Assembly (NCBI GenBank): GCA_011525745.1
Contig: WYBU01000107.1
Location: forward strand, 1-45,511
Length of the DNA: 45,511 bases
Source of the DNA: Planctomycetaceae bacterium
Lineage (GTDB): Bacteria > Planctomycetota > Phycisphaerae > UBA1845 > UTPLA1
Direction: 5' to 3'
Shown: in pieces, positions 26,402 through 34,882 of the stretch
How the letters are laid out: the number at the start of each line of letters is the position of its first letter
How positions within the stretch are numbered: the stretch's first letter is position 1
The notes under the pieces: model-generated
Databases searched by the model: none
Seen by the model: the letters and a program-made list of their open reading frames with translations, nothing else
Told to the model about the DNA's origin: nothing
Translations under genes and position numbers: made by a program

Positions 26402-26812
26402 TCACCGTCTCGCTTCCGCCCGTCGCAGCAGCGCCGTTTCCACCGCCTCGATCAGCGTCTGCGCGTCGAACGGCTTGCACACGAACGCCGCAGCCGGGAT
26501 GTATTCCGTCCCCGTCTCGGCCGCGAAATTGATGCCGGTTTTCTCGCTGATCGCCGACAGCATCACGATCGGAATCTCACGCAGCACGTCGTCGCGCTGA
26601 AGCTCGTAGGCCAGGTGAAATCCCTCCGTCGGCGTGCTCAGCATGATGTCCAGCAGAACCAGGTCCGGCGGATCGTTCCGCACCGCCATCATTCCCTCGG
26701 GTCCGGTGCGGCAGCAGCTCAGCACGTACCCGCGCGGCTCCAGAATCATTCGGACCGCGTCATGAATATCCCCGTCATCGTCGATCAGCAGAATGTGTGG
26801 TCCATCCGTCAT
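26402..26812 (-). CDS. Single-domain response regulator (receiver only)
   Basis: 136 residues, CheY-like receiver with no output domain. The acidic pair Asp11/Asp12 is in LLIDDDGD, the phospho-acceptor is Asp55 in LVLLDIMLS, and the conserved Lys is in FVCKPFD. No kinase is encoded in the window. It sits between hypE and hydB, which suggests a link to hydrogenase expression or to a phosphorelay, but the partner is unknown. ATG 26812 is preceded by GGGAG. Confidence 0.9.
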   Translation of the reverse strand: MTDGPHILLIDDDGDIHDAVRMILEPRGYVLSCCRTGPEGMMAVRNDPPDLVLLDIMLSTPTEGFHLAYELQRDDVLREIPIVMLSAISEKTGINFAAETGTEYIPAAAFVCKPFDAQTLIEAVETALLRRAEARR

Positions 26813-26872
26813 CGTCCTGCTCCCTTCGCGGGAAAACATCGTCTGCCAAACGCCACTGCTTCACACCCACCC

Positions 26873-27362
26873 GCGTCGCCCCCGTTGGAGCACAGCCGCC
26901 CCCGGGCTGTGCCGCCTGCCCGGGTGGTACGGCTCGTATCCTCGGGTGGTACGGCTCGTATCCTCGGGTGGTACGGCTCGTATCCTCGGGTGGTACGGCT
27001 CGTATCCCCGGGTGTACGGGCGTCTCGCCCGTCATCCCGCGTGGCACGGGCTTGCAGCCCGTGCGGATCAGAGCCGCGTCGCCCCCGTTGGAGCACAGCC
27101 GCCCCCGGCTGTGCCGCCTGCCCGGGTGGTACGGCTCGTATCCTCGGGTGGTACGGGCGTCTCGCCCGTCATCCCGCGTGGCACGGGCTTGCAGCCCGTG
27201 CGGATCAGCGCCGCGTCGCCCCCGTTGGAGCACAGCCGCCCCCGGCTGTGCCGCCTGCCCGGGTAGTACGGGTCGTATCCTCGGGTGGTACGGCTCGTAT
27301 CCTCGGGTGGTACGGGCGTCTCGCCCGTCGTCCCGCGTGGCACGGGCTTGCAGCCCGTGCGA
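26873..27362. repeat. Higher-order repeat array (three copies of a four-part unit)
   Basis: Three copies start at about 26873, 27076 and 27213. Each holds a GCGTCGCCCCCGTTGGAG lead, hairpin A (CACAGCCG/CGGCTGTG), a 22-bp CGGGTGGTACGGCTCGTATC-type unit repeated 4, 1 and 2 times respectively, hairpin B (ACGGGCG/CGCCCGT), and hairpin C (GCACGGGC/GCCCGTGC). In the third copy the first 22-bp unit is a variant (TAGTACGGGTCG). It fills most of the 810-nt gap between hypE and the response regulator. Confidence 0.93.
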
Positions 27363-27622
27363 AACAACCACCCTCAACCCCAGAATGTCCCACCTCTCCG
27401 ATCGCGATTCAGACGTTTAATCTGAAACCTCAAATCTCAAATCGAAAACGCCGCTATCTCTCTTTCCTCACACACCACGCGGCCACGCACCGCCATCCCC
27501 TTCCGCTGCAATCCGCGTACCGCACTCGGTGACTTTCGCCCATCGTCAGCGGCAACCTCTTCCGGGGCCAACCCAACGCTCCCTCACGGTCGCGGTTCGG
27601 TTCTGCGATCCCAACCTCGCGC
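27363..27622. other. Remainder of the hypE-response regulator gap
   Basis: No gene seen. It holds a short remnant of the composite element (AATCTGAAACCTCAAATCTC at about 27419-27438) and a reverse copy of the CCGAACCGCGACCGTGAGGG repeat (27578-27601), which lies 22 nt from the hypE stop. Confidence 0.55.
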
Positions 27623-28726
27623 TCAGCAAATCCGCGGCAAATCCTCACCATACGGCCGCTGCACGATCCGCCGCCCCGCTATGCGCGTCAGCAACTCCAC
27701 CAGCGGCGGCTGCGCGTCTGTAATCCGTCCGATGACCGCCGCGCGCGTTCCCAGTGTATGCCCCCGCAGCGCCGCCAGCGCGCGCCGCGCATCGCGCGCC
27801 GCCACGATCGCCACCACCTTGCCCTCGTTTGCCGTGCTGAGCAGGTCCAGTCCCAACATTTCCGCCGCATGTCGCGCCGCCGGCAGAATCGGTATCGCCG
27901 ACTCGTCGATCTCGATGCTCACGCCACGCCTCTCCGACACGTCCGCCAGCACGCCGGCCAGCCCGCCGCGCGTGGCATCCCGCATGAAGCGCACGTCCGC
28001 GCCGCTTTCCAGCAGCCGGCCGATCAGCCCGTTCAACGGCGCAACGTCGCTGCGCAGCGGCGTGTCGAACTCCAGCCCGTTGCGCATCGACATGATCGCC
28101 AGCCCGTGATCCGCCAGCGTGCCGCTGACGATCACCGCGTCGCCCGGCTCGATCCGCTCGATCTCCAGCCGCGCATCGCCGCGCAGCCGCCCCACCCCCG
28201 CCGTGTTGATGAACATTCCCTCGCGCGCCGTGCCGCGCTCGTCGCCGTTCGACGTCGGCGCCGCCGCGCGCCGCTCGATCACCTTCGTATCGCCCGTCAC
28301 AACGCGTACGCCCGCTTCGTCCGCCGCCGTCGCGATCGACGACACGATCCGATCCAACACTTCCAGCGGCAGCCCTTCTTCCAGAATCAGCCCCAGGCTC
28401 AGCGCCACCGGCTGCGCGCCCATCACCGCCAGATCGTTTACCGTTCCGCACACCGCCAGCCGCCCGATGTCGCCGCCGGCAAACTCCAACGGCGTCACCA
28501 CGTACGAGTCGGTCGTCAACACCAGCGAGCCGCTCGGCCAGTCCAGCACCGCGCCATCGCCCAGCGCCGACAACGCCTCGTTCGCCAGTTGCGGCAACAC
28601 GTGCGCGCGCACCAGCCCGGCCGTCAGCTCACCGCCGCCGCCGTGGGCCAGCACAATCCGCTCGTCGGCGATGGACGAAACCGCGCCGGCCGGTCGCGCG
28701 ACCATCGACTCAAGCTCGGTTTTCAT
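27623..28726 (-). CDS. hypE: Hydrogenase expression/formation protein HypE
   Basis: 367 residues. HypE dehydrates a thiocarbamoyl group on its C-terminal cysteine to the cyanide ligand of the NiFe site. The essential ending PRIC is intact. LAHGGGGELT, LVLTTDSYVVTPLEFAGGDI and MRDATRGGLAGVLADVSE are typical of the family (AIR synthase-related fold). ATG 28726 overlaps the hypD stop by 4 nt (ATGA); the open frame to 29008 is an artefact within hypD. Confidence 0.96.
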   Translation of the reverse strand: MKTELESMVARPAGAVSSIADERIVLAHGGGGELTAGLVRAHVLPQLANEALSALGDGAVLDWPSGSLVLTTDSYVVTPLEFAGGDIGRLAVCGTVNDLAVMGAQPVALSLGLILEEGLPLEVLDRIVSSIATAADEAGVRVVTGDTKVIERRAAAPTSNGDERGTAREGMFINTAGVGRLRGDARLEIERIEPGDAVIVSGTLADHGLAIMSMRNGLEFDTPLRSDVAPLNGLIGRLLESGADVRFMRDATRGGLAGVLADVSERRGVSIEIDESAIPILPAARHAAEMLGLDLLSTANEGKVVAIVAARDARRALAALRGHTLGTRAAVIGRITDAQPPLVELLTRIAGRRIVQRPYGEDLPRIC

Positions 28727-29874
28727 CGGGCCGCCTCCTTCATCGCGCGGCCGTAGCGGTACCACGCCGCGCATGTTCCCTCGCTGCTGACCATGCAAGG
28801 TCCGATCGGCGTCAGAGGCGTGCACCGTCCCGCGAACAGCGGGCACTGCGCCGGCTCGACTTTGCCTTGGATTACTTCTCCGCAGCGGCAGGCCGGATCG
28901 TCTTCGTCGTCTCCTTCGACGATGCCGAATCGCCGCATCGCGTCGAACCGCCGATAGCGCGGCGACAGCTCCAGACCCGATTGCGGTATGACGCCCAGGG
29001 CGCGCCACGCGACGTCCGCCTCGACGAACACGCGCCGCATCAGCTCCAGCGCGACCGCGTTGCCGTCCGGCGACACAACACCCTCGTACACGTTCTCAAG
29101 ACGCGCCGCCCCCTCTTCGATCTGCCGCGCCAGGTGCACGAGTCCCGCCAGCATCTGCATCGGCTCGAACCCCGCCACCACGCACGGCTTGCCATGGACC
29201 TCCACGATCGGCCGGTAGGCCTGCGAACCAATGATGACGCTGACGTGACCGGGGCACAGGAAGCCATCCAGCGCCGCGCCCGCCGCGCTCCCGGCCGTGT
29301 GATCCGAGTCAGCGCGGGCAGCGTCTTTCGGTCCGTCGTCCAGCAGCGCGCACATCGCCGGCACGACCAGCTTGTGACACATCAGCACGGCGAAGTTTTC
29401 GATGCCCTCGCGCTCCGCCTCCAGAATCGTCGCCGCCGTCGCCGGCGCGGTCGTCTCGAAGCCGACCGCCAGGAACACGACTGTTTCGTTCGCGTGTTCG
29501 CGCGCCAGTTCCAGCGCGCGTCGCGCCGAGTTGATGACAAAGATTCGCGCCCCCGCCGCCCGCCGCCGCTCCAGGCTGCCCATCCGCCCCGGCACGCGCA
29601 GCATGTCGCCGTAGGTGGCGATGATCACGCGCTCCTCCATCGCCAGCCGGATCGCCGCGTCGATGTGCCGCTGCGCCGTCACGCACACCGGACAGCCCGG
29701 CCCGCTGACCAGACGCAAATTCGCCGGCAGCATCGATCGCAGGCCGCTGCGGAAGAACGACACCGTGTGCGTACCGCACACTTCCATCACCTGCACGCGC
29801 CGGCCGATGCGCGCACAGCGCGCCTCCAGCTCGGACCGCATCGCCGCGAAACTCGGCGGCACGCATGCGGTCAT
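28723..29874 (-). CDS. hypD: Hydrogenase maturation factor HypD
   Basis: 383 residues, an iron-sulfur scaffold on which Fe(CN)2CO is assembled with HypC. Conserved motifs include MEVCGTHTVSFFRSGLR, VSGPGCPVC, LAVGFETTAPATA, CPGHVSVIIG and the C-terminal cluster cysteines in CRCGEVIQGK, QCPLF and GTCAAWY. ATG 29874 overlaps the hypC stop (ATGA). A stretch at about 190-205 (ADSDHTAGSAAGAA) is a loop insertion relative to what I recall for the family. Confidence 0.96.
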   Translation of the reverse strand: MTACVPPSFAAMRSELEARCARIGRRVQVMEVCGTHTVSFFRSGLRSMLPANLRLVSGPGCPVCVTAQRHIDAAIRLAMEERVIIATYGDMLRVPGRMGSLERRRAAGARIFVINSARRALELAREHANETVVFLAVGFETTAPATAATILEAEREGIENFAVLMCHKLVVPAMCALLDDGPKDAARADSDHTAGSAAGAALDGFLCPGHVSVIIGSQAYRPIVEVHGKPCVVAGFEPMQMLAGLVHLARQIEEGAARLENVYEGVVSPDGNAVALELMRRVFVEADVAWRALGVIPQSGLELSPRYRRFDAMRRFGIVEGDDEDDPACRCGEVIQGKVEPAQCPLFAGRCTPLTPIGPCMVSSEGTCAAWYRYGRAMKEAAR

Positions 29875-30395
29875 GACGCCCCCGCCTTCCGGCCGACATC
29901 CCCCCGACGCATGTCTCTAACCTGATCCGAACCGCGACCGTCAGGGAGCGGCCGTGCACCGTCCATCGCCGCTGTGCATTCCAGCTCCTGTTGATCCGAA
30001 CTGCGACCGTCAGCGAGCGGCCCGACGCCTGCGGATGCCTTATTCTGCGCACAGCCCGCGCGACGCCTCCCAGCACATTCGCCGCCCGGCGTCTGCCGCG
30101 CGACAGGGACCGAAGCGAACGACGCGGCGCCCGGACGTCGCGCGACGTCGGCGCTGCCCCCCGCTTCTTCGAACGCTTCGGTCCCGAACGTCGCGCGCAG
30201 ATACTCCCACGTCTCGAACGCGTCGGCCTCGTCGATCCGCGAAATCGCGAAGCCCGCGTGCACCAGCACCCAGTCCCCGGGCAGTGCTTCCGGCGTCAAA
30301 ACCACGCTCACCGCCAGCCGATTACCCTGCAAATCGACCACGGCCTGCTCCGCCCCGCGAAGCTCGACGATCTTTGCCGGAACCGCCAGACACAT
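29871..30395 (-). CDS. hypC: HypC/HybG family chaperone with a ~100-residue repeat-derived tail
   Basis: Residues 1-75 are a complete HypC: MCLAVPAKIVEL with essential Cys2, then the OB-fold VVLTPEALPGDWVLVHAGFA and ISRIDE. HypC proteins usually end there (75-95 residues). Here the frame continues to 174. Residues 124-156 include GPLADGRSSDQQ and RPLPDGRGSDQV, the translation of two copies of the CCGAACCGCGACCGT dispersed repeat, so the tail looks recruited from intergenic sequence. The tail ends in the ATGA overlap with hypD, which may keep the coupling. ATG 30395 has GGGAG upstream. Confidence 0.85.
   Translation of the reverse strand: MCLAVPAKIVELRGAEQAVVDLQGNRLAVSVVLTPEALPGDWVLVHAGFAISRIDEADAFETWEYLRATFGTEAFEEAGGSADVARRPGAASFASVPVARQTPGGECAGRRRAGCAQNKASAGVGPLADGRSSDQQELECTAAMDGARPLPDGRGSDQVRDMRRGDVGRKAGAS
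29930..30022. repeat. Two dispersed repeats inside the hypC reading frame
   Basis: CCGAACCGCGACCGTCAGGG (29933-29952) and CCGAACTGCGACCGTCAGCG (29996-30015), 63 nt apart, each followed by an AGCGGCC-like end. They match the intergenic repeat at 21958-22018 but lie within codons of hypC. Confidence 0.9.
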
Positions 30396-30477
30396 GGTTC
30401 AACGCTCCCATTCACGATTCGGCCATCGGCCACCAGCCGTCAGCTTGAACCCTTAAGCTCCCGACCGCCGCGGCGCG

Positions 30478-30556
30478 CTCCCCCCTGTGCGGGGGCCGCT
30501 TCGTCGCTTTCTTCTTCCCCTTCGTGCCTGCGTGCCTTGTGACTTCGTGCCTCTCA
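30478..30556 (-). repeat. Partial composite 3'-end element after hypF
   Basis: CTTCGTCGCTTTCTTCTTCC, CCTTCGTGCCTGCGTGCC, then TTGTGACTTCGTGCC, ending at the hypF stop (30557). The TTTCGACG module and the AATCTCA block are missing. Confidence 0.7.
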
Positions 30557-32923
30557 TCATTCGCACCGAAACATCGCCTCCGCCGCCACCGCCTGACCCA
30601 GCGAAACGCCGCCGTCGCCGATCGGTACCGCCCGATTGAACAGCACCTTCAGCCGCCGCCGCTCCAACAGCTCGACCAGCCGCCCCAGCAGCCGCCGATT
30701 CGCGAAACACCCGCCGCTGATGGCCACCGTCGACAACTTGTTCGTCTCGCACGCCATCATCGCCGTCGCCGCCAGCATCCGCGCCACGGTCTCGTGGAAA
30801 CGCGCCGCAATCGCGCCGACGTCCGCGCCCGCCGCGACGTCATGCACCATGCACTCGATCGTCGGAGCGAGCGACATCCGCACGATCCGCCCCGCGAATG
30901 TCGTGCAATACGGATACGCTTCCGCCGAAATCCCGCCCGCGGCCGCTTCGACCGCCATCGCCGCTTCCGCCTCGTGCCGGTTCTCGCGGCAAAGTCCCAG
31001 CAAGAACGCCGCCGCGTCGAACACCCGCCCCAGGCTCGAGGTCGCCACACAGCCCCGTTCCGCCTCCGCCTGCCGCGCCGTCGTCTCGATCGCGCCGGCG
31101 TCCACCGCCTCGAAGGCTCGCGGCAGCCGCCGGCGCCAGTCGTCGCAGTGCGCCTGCCGCCACAACGCCAGCGCCGGCCGCCACGTCTGCCGCGCCGCCG
31201 CGTCGCCGCCGATCAGCGGGAAATACTCCAGATGCCCCACGCGCTCGAACCCCGTCACGTCGGCCCGCAGAATTTCGCAGCCCCACGCCGCCTTGTCCGT
31301 CCCGTAACCCACGCCGTCGCAGCAGATGCCGATCACGGGCTGCTGCACGTTGTGCTCGGCCAGCACGCTGACGATGTGCGCGTGATGATGCTGCACCGCA
31401 AACGCCGGCAGCCCCAGCGACCGCGCGAATTGCGTCGACAACATGTGCGGATGCAAATCGTGCGCGACGCACTCGGGCCGGAAGTCGAACAGCTTCAGTA
31501 GCGCCTCGACCGCCCGCACGTAGTTGCGATACGTCTCCGGCCGCTTCAAATCGCCCAGGTGCTCGCTCAGAATCGCGTCGCGCCCGCGCAACAGACACGC
31601 CGTCGCCTTCAGCTCGGCGCCCACCGCCAGAACCGACGCCGTCGCCGCGCACTCCAACCGCACCGGTCGCGGCGCGTAACCGCGCGCCCGCCGGATCATT
31701 ACCAGCCGGTCGCGAAACGCGAACACCACTGAATCGTCGATCGGCCGATGGATCGGCCGGTCGTGCACGAGGAACGCATCCGCCACCCCGCTCATCTCGC
31801 CAAATGCCGCGTCGTCCTCGTACGTCAGCGGCTGATCCGCCAGATTGGCCGACGTCATCACCAGCGGCCGGCACCCCGCCGCAAACAGCAGATGATGCAC
31901 CGGCGCGTACGGCAGCATGACGCCGTAAGTCCGGCACCCCGGCGCAACAGCCGCCGCCAGTCCGCCGCCGTCGGGCGTCGACGACCGCCGGTCGACCAGC
32001 ACGATCGGCGCAGCCGGAGACAGTAGCTCGGCTTCCGCGGCTGCATCCAGTACGCACAGGCGCCGCGCCGCCTCGATGTCGGGAACCATCACCGCCAGCG
32101 GCTTGCCGTCGCGCAGCTTCAGTCGCCGCAGACGCACGACCGCGTCTTCGTTCGTCGCGTCGCACGCCAGGTGAAATCCGCCGATCCCCTTGATCGCGAC
32201 GATCGCCCCAGCGCCGAGCATGCCGGCGGCCAGCTCGATCGGATCGCCCTCGATGGCGCTGCGGTCCGGCCGGCACAGTCGCAACTGCGGCCCGCACTTC
32301 GCACACGCATTCGGCTGCGCGTGGAACCGCCGGTCGCGCGGATCGTGATATTCCCGCGCGCACGCGTCGCACATCGTGAAGTCGGCCATCGTCGTGCGCG
32401 GCCGGTCATAGGGCGTGTCGATAATGATCGAGTAGCGCGGCCCGCAGTTCGTGCAGTTGATGAAGGGATAGCGATACCGCCGGTCGCCGGGCGTCAGCAA
32501 CTCGCGCAGACAATCCGCGCAGAGCGCCGCGTCGGGCGTGACTTCCGGCCGCCGCTCGGCGCTGAACTCGCTCGGCTCAATGAAAAACGCCGCGCCCGCA
32601 TGATTGGCGTTCGACGCATGAACGTGCTGCGCCGCGGTCGAGGCCACCACCGGCCGCGCCGTCCGCACCAATTCCGTGATCCGCGCCAGCGGCGGAAGGT
32701 GCGTCATCAGCGCGGCCTCGAACGCCGACACGCTGCCGGCCGGCCCCTCGATTTCGATCACCACGCCGTTGGAATTGTTGGCGACGAACCCGGCCAGGTC
32801 GTACTCACACGCCAGCCGATAGACGTATGGGCGGAAACCCACGCCCTGAATCTGGCCGCGGATGTCCAGCCGATGCCGCACGGCATGTGCTCTGTCGTCG
32901 CGTGCTGGTCGCCTGGCGTCCAT
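30557..32923 (-). CDS. hypF: Carbamoyltransferase HypF
   Basis: 788 residues from ATG 32923 (a TTG at 32941 is an alternative). HypF makes the carbamoyl group from carbamoyl phosphate and passes it to HypE for cyanide synthesis. Order of domains: acylphosphatase-like (about 15-105, GQIQGVGFRPYVYRLA), two Cys4 zinc motifs (CADCLRELL ... CTNCGPRYS and CDACAREY ... CAKCGP), YrdC-like nucleotide-binding (about 210-395, IVAIKGIGGFHLACDA), Kae1-like (about 405-788, HDLHPH, AVQHHHAHI, ISGGCFAN). Full length and intact. Confidence 0.96.
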   Translation of the reverse strand: MDARRPARDDRAHAVRHRLDIRGQIQGVGFRPYVYRLACEYDLAGFVANNSNGVVIEIEGPAGSVSAFEAALMTHLPPLARITELVRTARPVVASTAAQHVHASNANHAGAAFFIEPSEFSAERRPEVTPDAALCADCLRELLTPGDRRYRYPFINCTNCGPRYSIIIDTPYDRPRTTMADFTMCDACAREYHDPRDRRFHAQPNACAKCGPQLRLCRPDRSAIEGDPIELAAGMLGAGAIVAIKGIGGFHLACDATNEDAVVRLRRLKLRDGKPLAVMVPDIEAARRLCVLDAAAEAELLSPAAPIVLVDRRSSTPDGGGLAAAVAPGCRTYGVMLPYAPVHHLLFAAGCRPLVMTSANLADQPLTYEDDAAFGEMSGVADAFLVHDRPIHRPIDDSVVFAFRDRLVMIRRARGYAPRPVRLECAATASVLAVGAELKATACLLRGRDAILSEHLGDLKRPETYRNYVRAVEALLKLFDFRPECVAHDLHPHMLSTQFARSLGLPAFAVQHHHAHIVSVLAEHNVQQPVIGICCDGVGYGTDKAAWGCEILRADVTGFERVGHLEYFPLIGGDAAARQTWRPALALWRQAHCDDWRRRLPRAFEAVDAGAIETTARQAEAERGCVATSSLGRVFDAAAFLLGLCRENRHEAEAAMAVEAAAGGISAEAYPYCTTFAGRIVRMSLAPTIECMVHDVAAGADVGAIAARFHETVARMLAATAMMACETNKLSTVAISGGCFANRRLLGRLVELLERRRLKVLFNRAVPIGDGGVSLGQAVAAEAMFRCE

Positions 32924-33078
32924 ACACAGGAAGCCCTGCAATCAGCGCACCAGATCGCGCGGCAGCCCCAACCATCGAGCCGTGCCGTATTTGACGTTAA
33001 CAGCACACGCGCCGCCCCTTTTTCGTCCTTTACGCCCGCCGCGTCCCTTGGTCCGCATCGAGATTCCGTCGCGCGCCG

Positions 33079-33948
33079 TCACACCGCCCGGCTGCCGATC
33101 GACCGCAGCACGTCCGTCTCCGTCACAATTCCGCACAACTCGTAATTCTCGACCACCGGCAGCGCATGAATGCCATGCCGAAGCATCTCGTCGATCGCCG
33201 CTCCCAGCGTGTCTTCCGGCGCGATCGTACGCACATGCGTCGTCAAAATGTCGAGCACGTTCGTCGGTCCAAGATAAAAACCGCCCGACTCCTGGGCCTG
33301 CTCGTCGCAGGTCACCGCTTCGCCCAGCGCCCGCCGCACGTCACGATCCGACACGATCCCGACCAGTCGCGGACGCTGCATCAAATCGTCGATGACCACC
33401 GGCACGTGGCGGATCTTCCGCTCCCGAAACAGCCGGATCACCTCCGCCAACGTGTCCTTCGGTTTGACCTTTACCAGGTTCGTCGACATGTGCGCGTCGA
33501 CCCGCTCGTCGATCAGCCCGCGGCAACCGATGTCGTCCAGACCGCCCTCCGCGAGCGCTCGAAGCAGATCGCCCGACGTCAACATTCCCACCAGCGTCCC
33601 GCACGAGACCACCGGCAACGAACTGATCCGCCCCTCGCACATCATCTGGGCGGCGCGACCCGCCCCGGCTTCCGGCCCCACCTGGATCACCGGCCGGTTC
33701 ATGATCTCATCCACGCGCGTCGGTCCCGCAACCGAAGCTCTTGTCGCGCCGGTGTGCCGTTCCGCCGCCAGTCGCCATCCCACCGAAAGCAGCAAGTCGC
33801 GGTCGGACACCATGCCGACGGGCATGTCATCCACAACCACCGGCAGGTGATGGATGCGATGCTCTTCCATCAGTCGAATGGCCGCATCGAGCGACTCATG
33901 CGGAGCAACGCTGACCACGTGCCTCTGACACAAATCCACGACCTTCAT
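33079..33948 (-). CDS. Protein with four CBS domains
   Basis: 289 residues made of four CBS repeats (about 1-60, 78-140, 155-225, 230-289), i.e. two Bateman modules, with no catalytic partner domain. Recurring HHLPVVVDD, SSLPVVSCG, RHVPVVIDD and HALPVVENY stretches mark the repeats. Such proteins bind adenine nucleotides and often sense energy or redox state. Placed first in the hydrogenase maturation run, it may regulate that run, but this is inference. ATG 33948 has AAGGAA upstream; the frame to 34014 is unsupported. Confidence 0.88.
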   Translation of the reverse strand: MKVVDLCQRHVVSVAPHESLDAAIRLMEEHRIHHLPVVVDDMPVGMVSDRDLLLSVGWRLAAERHTGATRASVAGPTRVDEIMNRPVIQVGPEAGAGRAAQMMCEGRISSLPVVSCGTLVGMLTSGDLLRALAEGGLDDIGCRGLIDERVDAHMSTNLVKVKPKDTLAEVIRLFRERKIRHVPVVIDDLMQRPRLVGIVSDRDVRRALGEAVTCDEQAQESGGFYLGPTNVLDILTTHVRTIAPEDTLGAAIDEMLRHGIHALPVVENYELCGIVTETDVLRSIGSRAV

Positions 33949-34714
33949 GGTCCGTTTCCTTGCAACGGCAAAGCGGCCCCTGCACGACGATGAAACAGCA
34001 TGCGAAGGACGCACTTGCCGTGCCAGCGTGCGAAATACAAAGAATCTTCGAAAAATTGGAAAAAAAGAATAAAAAGAGATACTGAGCCGTTTATAATGTA
34101 TAGGTCGGATCGTTCATCGGAAGTGACAACGTGGAACGTGCTTATAGGACGCCGGCGAATCCGATCCAGCCGGCGCACCCAGAATGTCGCTGAGTTGGCT
34201 TGGTATCGCCCGATTGGGTGACGCGACCGGACAACGATCCCGGCTTCGGAGTCTTGCCCGCCAACACAGAATGATCGCGTGCGAGTTTACTCGCAGTCGG
34301 TGCGTGAGATTCCGCTTTCAGAAGGACATGTGCGATCGAAACATTGGATTGGCGTGTCGAAAAAGCGCTCGTCCGACAAATGCGCTGTGCGAAACTCATT
34401 GGCATCGGGATTGCATATAAGCCCCGTGCCTTACAAACTTGCGGCGGGTACGTTATCCCGGCTTGTTCGCGGATCACTCCTCTCCGGCCCGAAAGTCGCG
34501 AACAAGTACACGTACCCGCCGTCCTTCCTTTTTACGCCTGCCGCGCCCCGCTGTAAGCCGACGCAAGCAAGCCGTCAGCCATCAGCGAGAGGTCGTTGTC
34601 AGCAGCCGGTCCTCACTGCGTGCCGGCAGCGTTATACGCGCATAAGTGGGAATCCACATCCTCTCCCGGCGCCGCGAATCTGGATGAACCTTCTTATTTC
34701 GACTTTCGACTCCC
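33949..34714. other. Long AT-richer intergenic region upstream of the CBS/hyp run
   Basis: About 770 nt with no credible gene. The segment 34036-34110 is strikingly A/T-rich for this genome, and a perfect 7-bp hairpin TGCGAGT-TT-ACTCGCA lies at 34280-34295. It is the most likely promoter and regulatory region for the minus-strand hydrogenase maturation genes. Confidence 0.55.
34011..34025 (-). promoter_or_regulatory. Candidate sigma54-type -24/-12 promoter
   Basis: On the minus strand TGGCACGGCAAGTGC keeps the GG-N10-GC spacing of the -24/-12 consensus with one core mismatch. It is about 62 nt upstream of the CBS gene ATG. No sigma54 activator is encoded in the window, and a chance match is possible in GC-rich DNA. 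Confidence 0.3.
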
Positions 34715-34882
34715 CCTCCGTTCCTTCTCACTATCCATGCCGGCTTGCTTCGCGTCCCGCGACGATTTTCAAACACGGCGCCGCAAAACACACGGCAGAG
34801 CATCGACTTACGAGCAAGAGTCCCGCAAAGTCCTTCTTCCCTTCGTGCGTTCGTGCCTGTGTTTCGACGTTTCGTTTCGCTT
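34715..34882 (-). repeat. Partial composite 3'-end element after the DUF1501 gene
   Basis: CCCTTCGTGCGTTCGTGCC and TTTCGACGTTTCGTTTCGC are the last two modules, ending within a few nt of the stop at 34883. Further left a TTTCGACTTTCGACT stretch and CGTTCCTTCTC at about 34700-34725 look like a second, broken copy. Confidence 0.65.

Noticed and set aside
34142..34477. 111-residue minus-strand open frame in the gap upstream of the CBS gene
   Set aside because: No family features, no RBS and composition unlike the neighbouring genes; it overlaps the hairpin and the likely control region.
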